Positions 56,109 to 64,000 of a stretch of DNA of 64,000 bases are shown here, in pieces. The DNA lies in contig JAVEYB010000012.1 of assembly GCA_034003725.1 (NCBI GenBank), positions 1 to 64,000 on the forward strand. Direction: 5' to 3'. The stretch comes from Candidatus Zixiibacteriota bacterium. Its GTDB lineage: Bacteria > Zixibacteria > MSB-5A5 > GN15 > FEB-12. Below the pieces are notes generated by a model. That model was not told the DNA's origin. It did no database searches and saw only the letters and a program-made list of their open reading frames with translations. Within the stretch, counting starts at the first letter, position 1. Each line of letters opens with the position of its first letter. The translations under genes were made by a program, and so were the position numbers.

Positions 56109-57347
56109 TCACTCGGCGTATTTGGTCTCTTCCACCGAGCGCATGAAGATATCCACAAAACGTCTGAGGCGATGAGTGAACGTGAATTCATTGGGTTCAC
56201 GGTACTGCATCAGGTTTTTCACCAGGAAATTGAAACACTGGCCGGTCCGTGACGCACCGTACCTGCTGCTGTACAGGAAGTGCTCCAATTCCGACTCGCG
56301 GATGCGATCCGGATCGCGCGTGATGACGCCGAGAAAGTGCACATTCATGTTGAATTCCTTGTCGCCCCTGATGTTGGCCTTGGCAACGGTATTCACCTTG
56401 TCAAACAACTCCTTGGCGGCGTCGAAGTCAGGCACCTGATTCAGCACGATGAACGGCCTCAGCGTGGTCTGCATCTTGTAGTGCGGATCGCGTTCTTTCA
56501 TTCCTCGTTCCAGTTGCTGGAATCGATAGAACATGGCTTTCAGACAGGAGTAACCGGCCACGATGTCCTGAGGCGTCGTGACGACTACCTGGAAGTCCTG
56601 TGCCAGTGCGAAGTCAATTGTCGTCTGCTGGATGCCGGCGCTCAAGTCGTACAGGACGTAGTCGTAATCACTGCCGATGTCTTTGAGCGCGCGAATGAAG
56701 CGCTTGCGCTGGGCGGCGTTGAGGTTGGCCAGACGGTAGTTGCCGCTTTCGCCGCCAATGAGGTCAAAGCCCAGCGGCGTGCTGTAGACCAACTGATTGA
56801 GTTCATGCCGTCCGTTGAGCAGATCCATGATCGTGTTGTCGCAGTAAAATCCGAGCTTGTTGGTTACATCGGAGTTCCCGAGATCGAGATCTATCAGCAG
56901 GGCCTGCTTCCCGGAACGTGCCAGGTAAAACGACATGTTTGTCGAAATGTGCGTCTTGCCTACGCCGCCTTTGTTGGATAGGAAGGCGATCGATCTCACT
57001 TCGTGTCGGCGCTTCAATTCGAGCCGGATCGTTCGTCCGATCAGCGAACTCATTTCGTGTGATCGGGACGAGGGGATGCCGCGTTGCTGGTCGCCGGCGC
57101 GAGCCGCCGGTTCACTGCCATTGCCGCGGCGACCCTCCAGCAGTGGTCGGGTCATGTCGGGCGCCGCCGTGACATGTTCATCGTCGTACATAACGCCATC
57201 CTTGGTCAGCCGATGGGGCCGATTCTCTGTGGTGGATTTCGGGCGGCTCACCTCGGCATGTTCACGCGTGCCGGACGCGGTGTTTGCGGCCCGCTCGATA
57301 ACCGGTGTGTCACTCACATCGGTTCTGGTGGTCGTCTGCTCCGTCAT
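56109..57347 (-). CDS. MinD/FlhG-like ParA-family ATPase
   Basis: A 412-residue protein. The first 115 residues are polar and low in predicted order (TEQTTTRTDVSDTP, RGNGSEPAARAGDQQRG). A MinD/ParA ATPase follows: deviant Walker A SNKGGVGKTHIS, DLDLGNSDVTNKLG, YDLSAGIQQTTIDFA and TTPQDIVAGYSCLKAM. It fits the FlhG or MinD-like partner family that positions cell-surface or polar structures. The final RRFVDIFMRSVEETKYAE region may be a membrane-facing helix. No flagellar or MinC/MinE gene is nearby. It has GGGGAAG before the ATG. Confidence 0.88.
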   Translation of the reverse strand: MTEQTTTRTDVSDTPVIERAANTASGTREHAEVSRPKSTTENRPHRLTKDGVMYDDEHVTAAPDMTRPLLEGRRGNGSEPAARAGDQQRGIPSSRSHEMSSLIGRTIRLELKRRHEVRSIAFLSNKGGVGKTHISTNMSFYLARSGKQALLIDLDLGNSDVTNKLGFYCDNTIMDLLNGRHELNQLVYSTPLGFDLIGGESGNYRLANLNAAQRKRFIRALKDIGSDYDYVLYDLSAGIQQTTIDFALAQDFQVVVTTPQDIVAGYSCLKAMFYRFQQLERGMKERDPHYKMQTTLRPFIVLNQVPDFDAAKELFDKVNTVAKANIRGDKEFNMNVHFLGVITRDPDRIRESELEHFLYSSRYGASRTGQCFNFLVKNLMQYREPNEFTFTHRLRRFVDIFMRSVEETKYAE

Positions 57348-57472
57348 CAGACTTCCCCTTCCCTGGTTAAAAACAATACACTCCTACTCAGGGGTATCGG
57401 CAGGCGCAGAAAAAAGTTTACCGGGCGGCATAGCCCGTGCGTCGGGAGGGATCGAATCTGTGGGGAGCAAGG

Positions 57473-58252
57473 TCAGATAGACCGAACGGAAAGTGTCAGT
57501 GGATCATCGATGAGGAGCTGCTCCTTGACCGTGTACGCCTCCGCAAAGCGTACACCGACCATCTGGCCGAGCGCTCGAGAGCGGGTCAACATGAGGTCGT
57601 AAATGACAACGCCGGGGTGGAAGATGTCCGCCCGGGTTCTGTCGGAGCGTTCGTAGAGCTCGTCGGCACCCAAAGCAAGCATGTCGGCGACCGACAGCGA
57701 GGTCCCAAACTGGGAGGTGTATGCTGCCACAGCTTCCAGTTTCTTTTTCATCACGTCGCTTATATCGACTAGAAATGAGTAATCGGAATTGCGGAAATAC
57801 GAGACGTAAAGTATCTTCTTTGGCCGATGAGGCTCACCGGCCAGTGGCGCCTTGAGAAGACCGGCCAGAAAGCAGGCATCGTAAGCCAGTCGACTGCAGG
57901 CGAGGTGGTCGGGGTGGCGTTGAATCCAGTGAGGCAGGATGACGAGATCGGGGCGCATATCACGCACGACCTGTGCAATCTTCAACTTGTTGTCCTGCGT
58001 GTATTCGACGGCCGAATCCGGCATCTCCAGATTCCCGCGAAAGGACAACCCCATAATCTCGGCTGCGCGTGCAAGCTCACGCGTACGGTCATCAGCGTTG
58101 CCCCGGGTACCCATTTCTCCCCTGGTCAGGTCGAGTACTCCTGTCTTGTAGCCTCTTGACGCGGACTTGATCAGTAAGCCGCCGCAGGTGATTTCGGCGT
58201 CGTCGGGGTGCGCGGCAACGGCCAGAATATCGAGCTTGGCCGTTTCAGGCAT
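57473..58252 (-). CDS. bshB1: Bacillithiol biosynthesis deacetylase BshB1
   Basis: A 259-residue zinc deacetylase of the PIG-L/LmbE family that removes the acetyl group from GlcNAc-malate. AAHPDDAEITCGG (His, Asp, Asp) and a later HPDH give the metal site. DLTRGEMGTRG and YFRNSDYSFLVDISDVMKKK are BshB1-type motifs. The ATG at 58252 overlaps the bshA end by eight bases. Context with bshA and bshC supports this over other PIG-L deacetylases. Confidence 0.92.
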   Translation of the reverse strand: MPETAKLDILAVAAHPDDAEITCGGLLIKSASRGYKTGVLDLTRGEMGTRGNADDRTRELARAAEIMGLSFRGNLEMPDSAVEYTQDNKLKIAQVVRDMRPDLVILPHWIQRHPDHLACSRLAYDACFLAGLLKAPLAGEPHRPKKILYVSYFRNSDYSFLVDISDVMKKKLEAVAAYTSQFGTSLSVADMLALGADELYERSDRTRADIFHPGVVIYDLMLTRSRALGQMVGVRFAEAYTVKEQLLIDDPLTLSVRSI

Positions 58253-59375
58253 TTGCGATCTCCCGGTAGTAGTGCTCATACTCGCCAACAATCTTGTCCT
58301 GTGAGAAGCGCTTTCGCGCCAGGTCTGCGGCAGCCGACTTGAACGTGCCCAGTTTTCGGCGATCGGTGAGCAATTCGATTGCGGCGCGCGCCATGCCGGC
58401 AGTGTCCCCGACCGGGCACAGGAACCCGTTGATACCATGATCGATCACTTCGACGAGCCCGGTCCCAAGTGTACCGATTACGGGTACTCCGCAGGCGAGC
58501 GCTTCGAGCGCCGCCAGGCCGAATGACTCTTCCTGTGACGGCAGAAGGAACAGATCGGCGCACGGCAATACGGCTTCAACCCGGCTCTGATTCCCGAGGA
58601 AAATCACCTTGTCGGTCAGCCCACGCTTTTTGATCATACGGCGTGCCAGCACCGTGTCGGGACCCTCGCCGATCAGAATCAGTTTGGCCGGCAGAGCGGC
58701 CGCCACTTTCTCGAAGACCTCAACGACATCGAGCGTGCGTTTGACCGGACGAAAATTGGAGACGTGGGCCAACAGCATTTCGTCATCTGACGCGAATTCA
58801 CAACGACTGCACTCCCCGATATCTGGGGTAAATCGTGTATCGTCGAAGAAGTTGTGAATCACACGTATTTCCCGTTGGACGTTGAACACTTCTGCCGTTT
58901 CCTCGGCAAGATGTCTCGAAACAGCAGTGAGACCGTCGGACGAGTTTATTGAAAACCGGGTAATATCGAAGTATGACGGGTCGGAACCCACGAGAGTAAT
59001 GTCCGTGCCGTGAAGTGTGGTAATCACTTTGGGCAGTGGATCCCCGGAGGCCGCGAGCATCTGCTTGGCGAGATACGCACAGGTTGCATGGGGCACCGCA
59101 TAATGCATATGCGTGATATCCAACCGATAGTTGCGGCTGACATCCGCTAACTTCGACGCGAGGGCCAGGGTATACGGCGGGTACTTGAACAGCGGATAAG
59201 CCGTCGTTTCAACACCGTGAAACAGAAGGTTGGTTCTATATTTATCCAGACGAAACGGGAGGGCGTACGAGATGAAGTGCACCTCGTGGCCACGTCCGGC
59301 CAGTTCCTGCCCGAGTTCGGTTGCAATAATCCCCGAACCGCCGACCACCGGATAGCACGTTATGCCGATTCTCAT
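58245..59375 (-). CDS. bshA: N-acetyl-alpha-D-glucosaminyl L-malate synthase BshA
   Basis: A 376-residue GT4 glycosyltransferase using UDP-GlcNAc and L-malate, the first step to bacillithiol. It begins MRIGITCYPVVGGSGIIATELG, has THMHYAVPHATCAYLAK and FRPVKRTLDVVEVF, and the nucleotide-binding ExxxxGLxxLE motif as EESFGLAALEALACG. The start is directly after the bshC stop (TAAATG). Confidence 0.94.
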   Translation of the reverse strand: MRIGITCYPVVGGSGIIATELGQELAGRGHEVHFISYALPFRLDKYRTNLLFHGVETTAYPLFKYPPYTLALASKLADVSRNYRLDITHMHYAVPHATCAYLAKQMLAASGDPLPKVITTLHGTDITLVGSDPSYFDITRFSINSSDGLTAVSRHLAEETAEVFNVQREIRVIHNFFDDTRFTPDIGECSRCEFASDDEMLLAHVSNFRPVKRTLDVVEVFEKVAAALPAKLILIGEGPDTVLARRMIKKRGLTDKVIFLGNQSRVEAVLPCADLFLLPSQEESFGLAALEALACGVPVIGTLGTGLVEVIDHGINGFLCPVGDTAGMARAAIELLTDRRKLGTFKSAAADLARKRFSQDKIVGEYEHYYREIANA

Positions 59376-61001
59376 TTACAGTTCCGCCTCAGAAAGGTAC
59401 ATAAGCTGATGCGCCGTCTCCTCGCTGTCCATGTGGTCATGCAGCACCCGGATAAAATGGAAGCCGTACCGCGCCAGGAAATACGTGACATTGAGGGTCC
59501 GTTCCTGAAAGCCGCGATTCGGATAGAGCGCATGCCACAGCCGATAGATGCGATCGCGCGTCTCCTTCGACTTTTTCTTGTGTGACGAGAACACTTTCTC
59601 CTCAAACGATTTCAGCGTGTAATCGATTTTCCCGTGCGCCTGCTCACCCACCTGCTGCAGGTTCGGATCGAACTCCAGTGATTCCTGCAGGAATTCTCGA
59701 AAACGCCGGCTGACATCGTTGCGAAGGTATTCGAAGCTATGCTCGAGGTCCTGAGGAAATGACCTCTGAAGAACCCGGTTCACGACCAGCTCGATATCAC
59801 CGGTGACGTCTTCGAACGTAACATCATAGTCCTTCATGAGTTTTTCAAATCGACTTTCGATCACGGTGACCGTCGCACGAGCCCTCTGTACCGGAACCGG
59901 GAGGTCGAAAACTGAGAAGATGGGGTTGATCTGGGCCAGATAGGCGATCTCTGCGGGGCCGCCTTTCTGGCTTATTGTCGGAAACAGGTAAGATTGCAGA
60001 ACCGGTCGTGTGATGACGTCGGGAGAGAAGCGTTCCGGGTGACTGTCGATGGCCCCGAGCAGCTCGGTACGCGAGAACCGATGCTCGCCAACCACGAATC
60101 CGTCCCCGTCCCGCAGCACCGGACGACGACCATCGAGATTATAGAACAGATGGGCGGAATTGTCTTTCTTCTCGACCTGTATATGATAACCCGACTCAAC
60201 GATCTCGTGGTTAGTGCGAACCAGAAGATCATGGATATGATCCTGCAACATGACAATCTGCTTGAAGAACGGCACCGCCAGCTGCTTAACCGCGGCGTCA
60301 CCCGGGCAGAACAGCACGAGCCCCATGTCTTTCGTAAGCGAGGCCATCAACTTGCCGAAAGCGCTGCAAAAGGTATCTCTGTCGGTGTAGGCATGTTCAA
60401 GGAGCGCGTACATCTCAGGGGTGAAGTCGGTGTCGCCAAGAGCCTTGCGAAGATCCGCGTGGCAGCGTTCGAGTTCCATCGAATCGCTGAACCTGATGTC
60501 CGCGGTGGACACTTCCTCTGGTGGATTCGCGGAGTATGAGATAGTGGCCGGTTCCCCGGCCCGGTCCAGCACCGTGAAGTGGTTGACTTCGGCAAAATCG
60601 TGGTCGTCGCCGGCGATCCAGAACACCGGGATCACAGGACGACCCAGTTGCCGCTCATAAAGCCTGGCAGCCTTTACGATCGCAATAGCCTTGATGATGG
60701 TGTACATGGGCCCGCCGAAAAGCCCGGCCTGCTGACCCGCAAAAACGCAGACTGAATCGGGGCGCTCCAGACGGTCGATCGCCGCGAACGCGGCTTCGGA
60801 CGATTGATACGCGGTGTTTTGAGCGCGGAGAATCGCAGAGAGGCGAAGGCGTTCATACCCTTTGCGATCAAGTTGGGCAGCTGTTTCACTCAGGCTGGTG
60901 GAGAGATAAAAGTGAGCGGACGGTTCTCGTCCGCTCACGAAGTCCAGGTAGATGTCGCTGTAACCAAGCGCCTTACTTGGCGGGACCAGGTTGTTGGTCA
61001 A
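59376..61001 (-). CDS. bshC: Bacillithiol synthase BshC (cysteine-adding enzyme)
   Basis: A 541-residue protein of the BshC family that joins cysteine to GlcN-malate. AGQQAGLFGGPMYTIIKAIA near 90 and VIPVFWIAGDDHDFAEVNH are highly conserved Rossmann-core features. A long coiled coil around 385-470 fits the BshC dimer, and the C-terminus has the usual helical end. The start is TTG 61001 with GAGG upstream, and it overlaps the RND gene by 29 bases. It is the first of bshC-bshA-bshB1. Confidence 0.93.
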   Translation of the reverse strand: MTNNLVPPSKALGYSDIYLDFVSGREPSAHFYLSTSLSETAAQLDRKGYERLRLSAILRAQNTAYQSSEAAFAAIDRLERPDSVCVFAGQQAGLFGGPMYTIIKAIAIVKAARLYERQLGRPVIPVFWIAGDDHDFAEVNHFTVLDRAGEPATISYSANPPEEVSTADIRFSDSMELERCHADLRKALGDTDFTPEMYALLEHAYTDRDTFCSAFGKLMASLTKDMGLVLFCPGDAAVKQLAVPFFKQIVMLQDHIHDLLVRTNHEIVESGYHIQVEKKDNSAHLFYNLDGRRPVLRDGDGFVVGEHRFSRTELLGAIDSHPERFSPDVITRPVLQSYLFPTISQKGGPAEIAYLAQINPIFSVFDLPVPVQRARATVTVIESRFEKLMKDYDVTFEDVTGDIELVVNRVLQRSFPQDLEHSFEYLRNDVSRRFREFLQESLEFDPNLQQVGEQAHGKIDYTLKSFEEKVFSSHKKKSKETRDRIYRLWHALYPNRGFQERTLNVTYFLARYGFHFIRVLHDHMDSEETAHQLMYLSEAEL

Positions 61002-64000
61002 AGGCGATATCCTCGTGTGTCTCTTGTTTCTTCAGGCCTAGTAGTCTGCCGAGCCAAACTACGATGTCGTCAATGATCGTGTACACGACCGGTACGACAA
61101 CAAGCGTGAGCAAGGTCGACGAGATCATGCCGCCTATCACGGCCCGGGCCATCGGCGCCCGCATCTCGGCCCCAGGGCCGAGTTCAAGTGCCAGCGGGAG
61201 CATACCAAAAACGGTTGCGAATGTAGTCATGAGAATAGGTCGCAACCGGATCGGCCCGGCGGCCAGAATCGCTTCAGTCCTATCAACACCTTCCCGTCGT
61301 CGTTGTTTCACGAAATCAATCAACAGGATGGCGTTTTTTGTCACCAGACCCATCAGCATAACGATGCCGATCTGCGACATAATATTGAGGGTAGAGCCGA
61401 AAACCAGCAAGCCCAAAACCGCACCTACCAGCGACAGTGGCAGCGAAAGCATGATCGACAGGGGGTCGAAAAACGACTCGTATTGCGACGCCAGCACCAG
61501 ATAGATGAAGATGACCGATAAGATGAGTGCCCGGAGGATGTTGGTCGACGATTCTCCACGTATTTCTTCCTGTCCAACCGCACTCATCGAGTAGCCCGGT
61601 GACAGCTGCACCGCCGTATCGGCCACCGCCTGAAGAGTCTGGGCGATGGTGCCGGAGGCCGCCCACCCGGCCGCATTGGCGTTTATCCTGACTTCGGGGA
61701 GACGGTCAAACCGGCGCAACTCGCCGATCGCAGTGGACTTTTCGATATCAGCCACTTGCTTGAGGGGAACGAGGAATGCGTCGCGGTCCTCAACATCCTT
61801 GGAACTGGCGACGAGGATGCGGCCCACGTCACCGGCCGAGGAGCGGAACTGTTCCTGCAGCCGCAGTCGGACCTCGTACTCGACGTCGCCCTCCTTGAAC
61901 CGTGTGATGTCATCGCCTTCGACCAGCGTGCGGATCGTGCGGGAAATTGACGCCACGTTGAGCCCGAGGTCATTGGCAAGCTTGCGGTTGACCGTGACCT
62001 GCAACTCCGGCTTGCCTTCCTGCAAGGTATTATCTACGTCGACCGCTCCCGGTACACTCTCCAGAAGTGCCTGCACCTTGTGCACCAGCCGTGTGAGTTC
62101 CTGCCGGTCGTCGCCTCGGATCGAGAGCTCAATCGGCTTGGCTGAGCCCCCCTCCGCCGGTTCGGTGGCGAGCGAGGCCTTGATGCCGGGCACGCTTCGG
62201 ATGAGCTGCCGCACCGAGTCCACAAGCTCGATCGCGGACAGTTCGCGGGTATCGGCCGGGGTGAGCAGCGTGAGTAACTGGGCCTCGGTCACCTCCGTAT
62301 TGCCCGAGCCGATCGTAACGTACGTCCCGGCGACTTCGGGAAGCGCCGTCACTATCTGTTCCACGCGTCTGACGCGTTCGTAGGTGGACTGGAGGTCGGT
62401 TCCGGGTGGGGTCTCAATCGATATGTACATTTTGCCCTGGTCGGTGACAGTCATCCACTCGGCCGGGAGGAACATGGCGCCAACTATTGCCGCGACAAAG
62501 GCTGCGGTGGCGATAAGAGCGACGAGCCATCTTGTACGCAGCGAAAAGGCAAGCAGGTTTCTATAGCGCGGCCGAAGCCGTTCGAAGTAGTCACTGAACA
62601 CGCTGAGCGGGCGACGAATGCGAAGCCAGAGGCGCCACCATCCGGTAGCCTTGTTCGGATCAAGCGAGTCGGGGTCCTCCCGGGGAGCCTGAGTTCGCGA
62701 CACCAGCATCGGGACCAGCGTGAAGGCGACAAACAGTGATATAAGGACGGCGATGGCGACCGTCATGCCGAACTGATAGAACACCCGACCGACGATGCCG
62801 GACATAAACGCTACCGGCAGGAAGACTACCATTATTGTGAAAGTCGTCGCTGCGACCGCCAATCCAATTTCGTCCGTGCCGGAAAAGGCCGCCCGCCAGG
62901 GCGATTCCCCTTCCTGCACTCTTCGGTAGACATTTTCCACGACCACAATGGAGTCGTCGATCAGGATGCCGACGGCGAGCGAAAGCGCAGTCAGCGTCAT
63001 CATGTTGATGGTGAAGCCGAGGATTTTCATCGCCGTGAACGTTGCGATGATTGAGATAGGTATGGACAGCCCGGTGATAATCGTGGGTCGCAAGTCCAGG
63101 AGAAACAGGAAAATCACCAGCACTGCCAGCAGCGTGCCAAACTGGATGTTGAACAGGATCTCGTGAATGGAATCGGTAATGAACACAGAGTTGTCGTTGA
63201 CGACAGTGACGACAATGTCCGGGGGCAGTTCGTTGGCGAGCAGTTTGATTTCCCGGCGGACACTTTCGGCGAGGTCTACGATATTCGCGCCCGACTGCTT
63301 TACGATATCAAGCGCTACTGCCGGTTCGCCGTTGTAGGTTGACAGCGACCGTTGCTCTGCGATAGTATCCTTGACCAGCGCAACATCGGATAACAGAAGG
63401 GGCGTGCCGTTTTCGTTCTTCACGACAAGCGACCGGAAGTCGTTCACCGACTGCAGCCTGCCCTTCACCCGAACAAGATATTCACGGCTCGACTCATTGA
63501 CCCGACCGCCCGGAATCTCCAGGTTCGCGGAGAGCACAGCATTGCTGATGTCGTCGATCGTGATCTGCTTGGCTTCCATCTGTTCGGGATTCAGCAGAAT
63601 CTGGATCTCCCGCTCGTGTCCCCCGATCAGGCGAACGGATCCGACTCCGCTGATGGATTCGAGGCGCGGCTTTATCTTGTCCTTTACCAGTTGCGTGACC
63701 TCGCGAGGCGGGCGACGTCCGGCGATTGTGATGGACATGATCGCCTGGGCATCCATATCCCATTGCGAGATGATCGGTTCCTCGATGTCTTCGGGCAAAT
63801 CGGCTCGAATAGTCGCAATCTTCTCACGTACGTCCTGAGTGGCGATCGCGCCTTCGACCTCCAACTCAAACTCAACGACAACCAGTGAGTAGCCCTCGCG
63901 CGACTCGGATTGTATGTGCCGGACGCCCGATATTTCGTTGACGACATCCTCGATTTTCTTCGTGACGTCAATCTCAATCGACTCAGCCGAGGATCCCGGA
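60973..64000 (-). CDS. RND-family efflux transporter inner-membrane subunit (5' end cut off)
   Basis: A partial gene whose 1008 codons are visible. The N-terminus and perhaps 30-40 residues lie beyond the window edge. The AcrB/HAE1 layout is clear: periplasmic SREGYSLVVVEFELEVEG, transmembrane GILIDDSIVVVENVYRR with two acidic residues of the proton relay, a second half that mirrors the first (MSQIGIVMLMGLVTKNAILLIDFVKQRRREG), and the ending GGMISSTLLTLVVVPVVYTII. It probably works with a membrane-fusion protein encoded to the right. The substrate is unknown. It is translationally overlapped with bshC, so pump and bacillithiol genes share a transcript. Confidence 0.93.
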   Translation of the reverse strand, partial: PGSSAESIEIDVTKKIEDVVNEISGVRHIQSESREGYSLVVVEFELEVEGAIATQDVREKIATIRADLPEDIEEPIISQWDMDAQAIMSITIAGRRPPREVTQLVKDKIKPRLESISGVGSVRLIGGHEREIQILLNPEQMEAKQITIDDISNAVLSANLEIPGGRVNESSREYLVRVKGRLQSVNDFRSLVVKNENGTPLLLSDVALVKDTIAEQRSLSTYNGEPAVALDIVKQSGANIVDLAESVRREIKLLANELPPDIVVTVVNDNSVFITDSIHEILFNIQFGTLLAVLVIFLFLLDLRPTIITGLSIPISIIATFTAMKILGFTINMMTLTALSLAVGILIDDSIVVVENVYRRVQEGESPWRAAFSGTDEIGLAVAATTFTIMVVFLPVAFMSGIVGRVFYQFGMTVAIAVLISLFVAFTLVPMLVSRTQAPREDPDSLDPNKATGWWRLWLRIRRPLSVFSDYFERLRPRYRNLLAFSLRTRWLVALIATAAFVAAIVGAMFLPAEWMTVTDQGKMYISIETPPGTDLQSTYERVRRVEQIVTALPEVAGTYVTIGSGNTEVTEAQLLTLLTPADTRELSAIELVDSVRQLIRSVPGIKASLATEPAEGGSAKPIELSIRGDDRQELTRLVHKVQALLESVPGAVDVDNTLQEGKPELQVTVNRKLANDLGLNVASISRTIRTLVEGDDITRFKEGDVEYEVRLRLQEQFRSSAGDVGRILVASSKDVEDRDAFLVPLKQVADIEKSTAIGELRRFDRLPEVRINANAAGWAASGTIAQTLQAVADTAVQLSPGYSMSAVGQEEIRGESSTNILRALILSVIFIYLVLASQYESFFDPLSIMLSLPLSLVGAVLGLLVFGSTLNIMSQIGIVMLMGLVTKNAILLIDFVKQRRREGVDRTEAILAAGPIRLRPILMTTFATVFGMLPLALELGPGAEMRAPMARAVIGGMISSTLLTLVVVPVVYTIIDDIVVWLGRLLGLKKQETHEDIAFDQQPGPAK

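Noticed and set aside
1-64000. Selenoprotein genes with in-frame UGA
   Set aside because: Every gene in the window reads through to a normal family C-terminus. The one broken gene (coaBC) is a frame change, not a UGA readthrough.
1-64000. Insertion sequences, phage remnants or CRISPR arrays
   Set aside because: No transposase, integrase, direct-repeat array or flanking inverted repeats were seen. Base composition and codon use look even throughout.

Overview
The window is a gene-dense bacterial chromosome segment with no rRNA, phage, insertion sequence or CRISPR array. Almost everything is read from the minus strand. Only a small barrel-like protein (15290-15904), the selenocysteine tRNA (54258-54354) and the two genes after it (54613-55994) lie on the plus strand. 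A giant SprA-type outer-membrane protein, a PgQC-like glutaminyl cyclase, a three-gene bacillithiol operon, a four-subunit 2-oxoacid:ferredoxin oxidoreductase and heme-bearing envelope proteins point to a Gram-negative member of the FCB superphylum or a neighbouring candidate phylum (Zixibacteria or Gemmatimonadota-like). That placement is inference from gene content only.

Layout, left to right. (1) 265-13232: a long minus-strand run of central carbon genes. In transcription order it holds a COG2403 GTPase, carbamate kinase, CCA-adding enzyme, sucC, sucD, korD-A-B-C, ndk, a LarA-type nickel-pincer enzyme, mdh and icd, closed by a strong intrinsic terminator. Together these cover isocitrate to succinate plus malate/oxaloacetate, with ferredoxin as the electron carrier at the 2-oxoglutarate step. 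(2) 13458-15074: an aldehyde dehydrogenase with a good sigma70-type promoter. (3) 15290-26461: a small barrel candidate, then tgt, radA, an MlaFE-type lipid transporter pair, dnaB, a family-4 uracil-DNA glycosylase, coaB/coaC split by a -1 frameshift, smg, YceI, a Calx-beta/cytochrome lipoprotein and a heme-bearing outer-membrane barrel. (4) 26600-34102: purH, purC, purN, gatB, a small membrane protein, an alpha/beta hydrolase and gatA. (5) 34130-38648: glnA, dCMP deaminase, and the slipin/NfeD membrane pair. (6) 38731-54161: an amidohydrolase, selB, selA, glutaminyl cyclase, sprA, murB, a DUF1844 protein and recG. (7) 54258-55994: tRNA-Sec, a YbaK-type deacylase and a GNAT/thioredoxin-like fusion. 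(8) 56109-64000: a MinD/FlhG-like ATPase, bshB1, bshA, bshC and an RND efflux pump whose N-terminus is cut by the window edge.

The observations I rate highest are these. SucD carries a 66-residue, roughly 40% lysine, histone-H1-like C-terminal tail. The coaBC frame is broken between an A10 tract and a dnaX-like A AAA AAG heptamer. SprA has Gln right after its predicted signal-peptide cleavage site and sits next to a glutaminyl-cyclase lipoprotein. A single-heme motif is fused to an outer-membrane barrel beside a second heme lipoprotein. Two genes (gatA, smg) have -10 boxes seven bases before their ATG and look leaderless, and murB is similar. I found no wholly new defence or mobile system.
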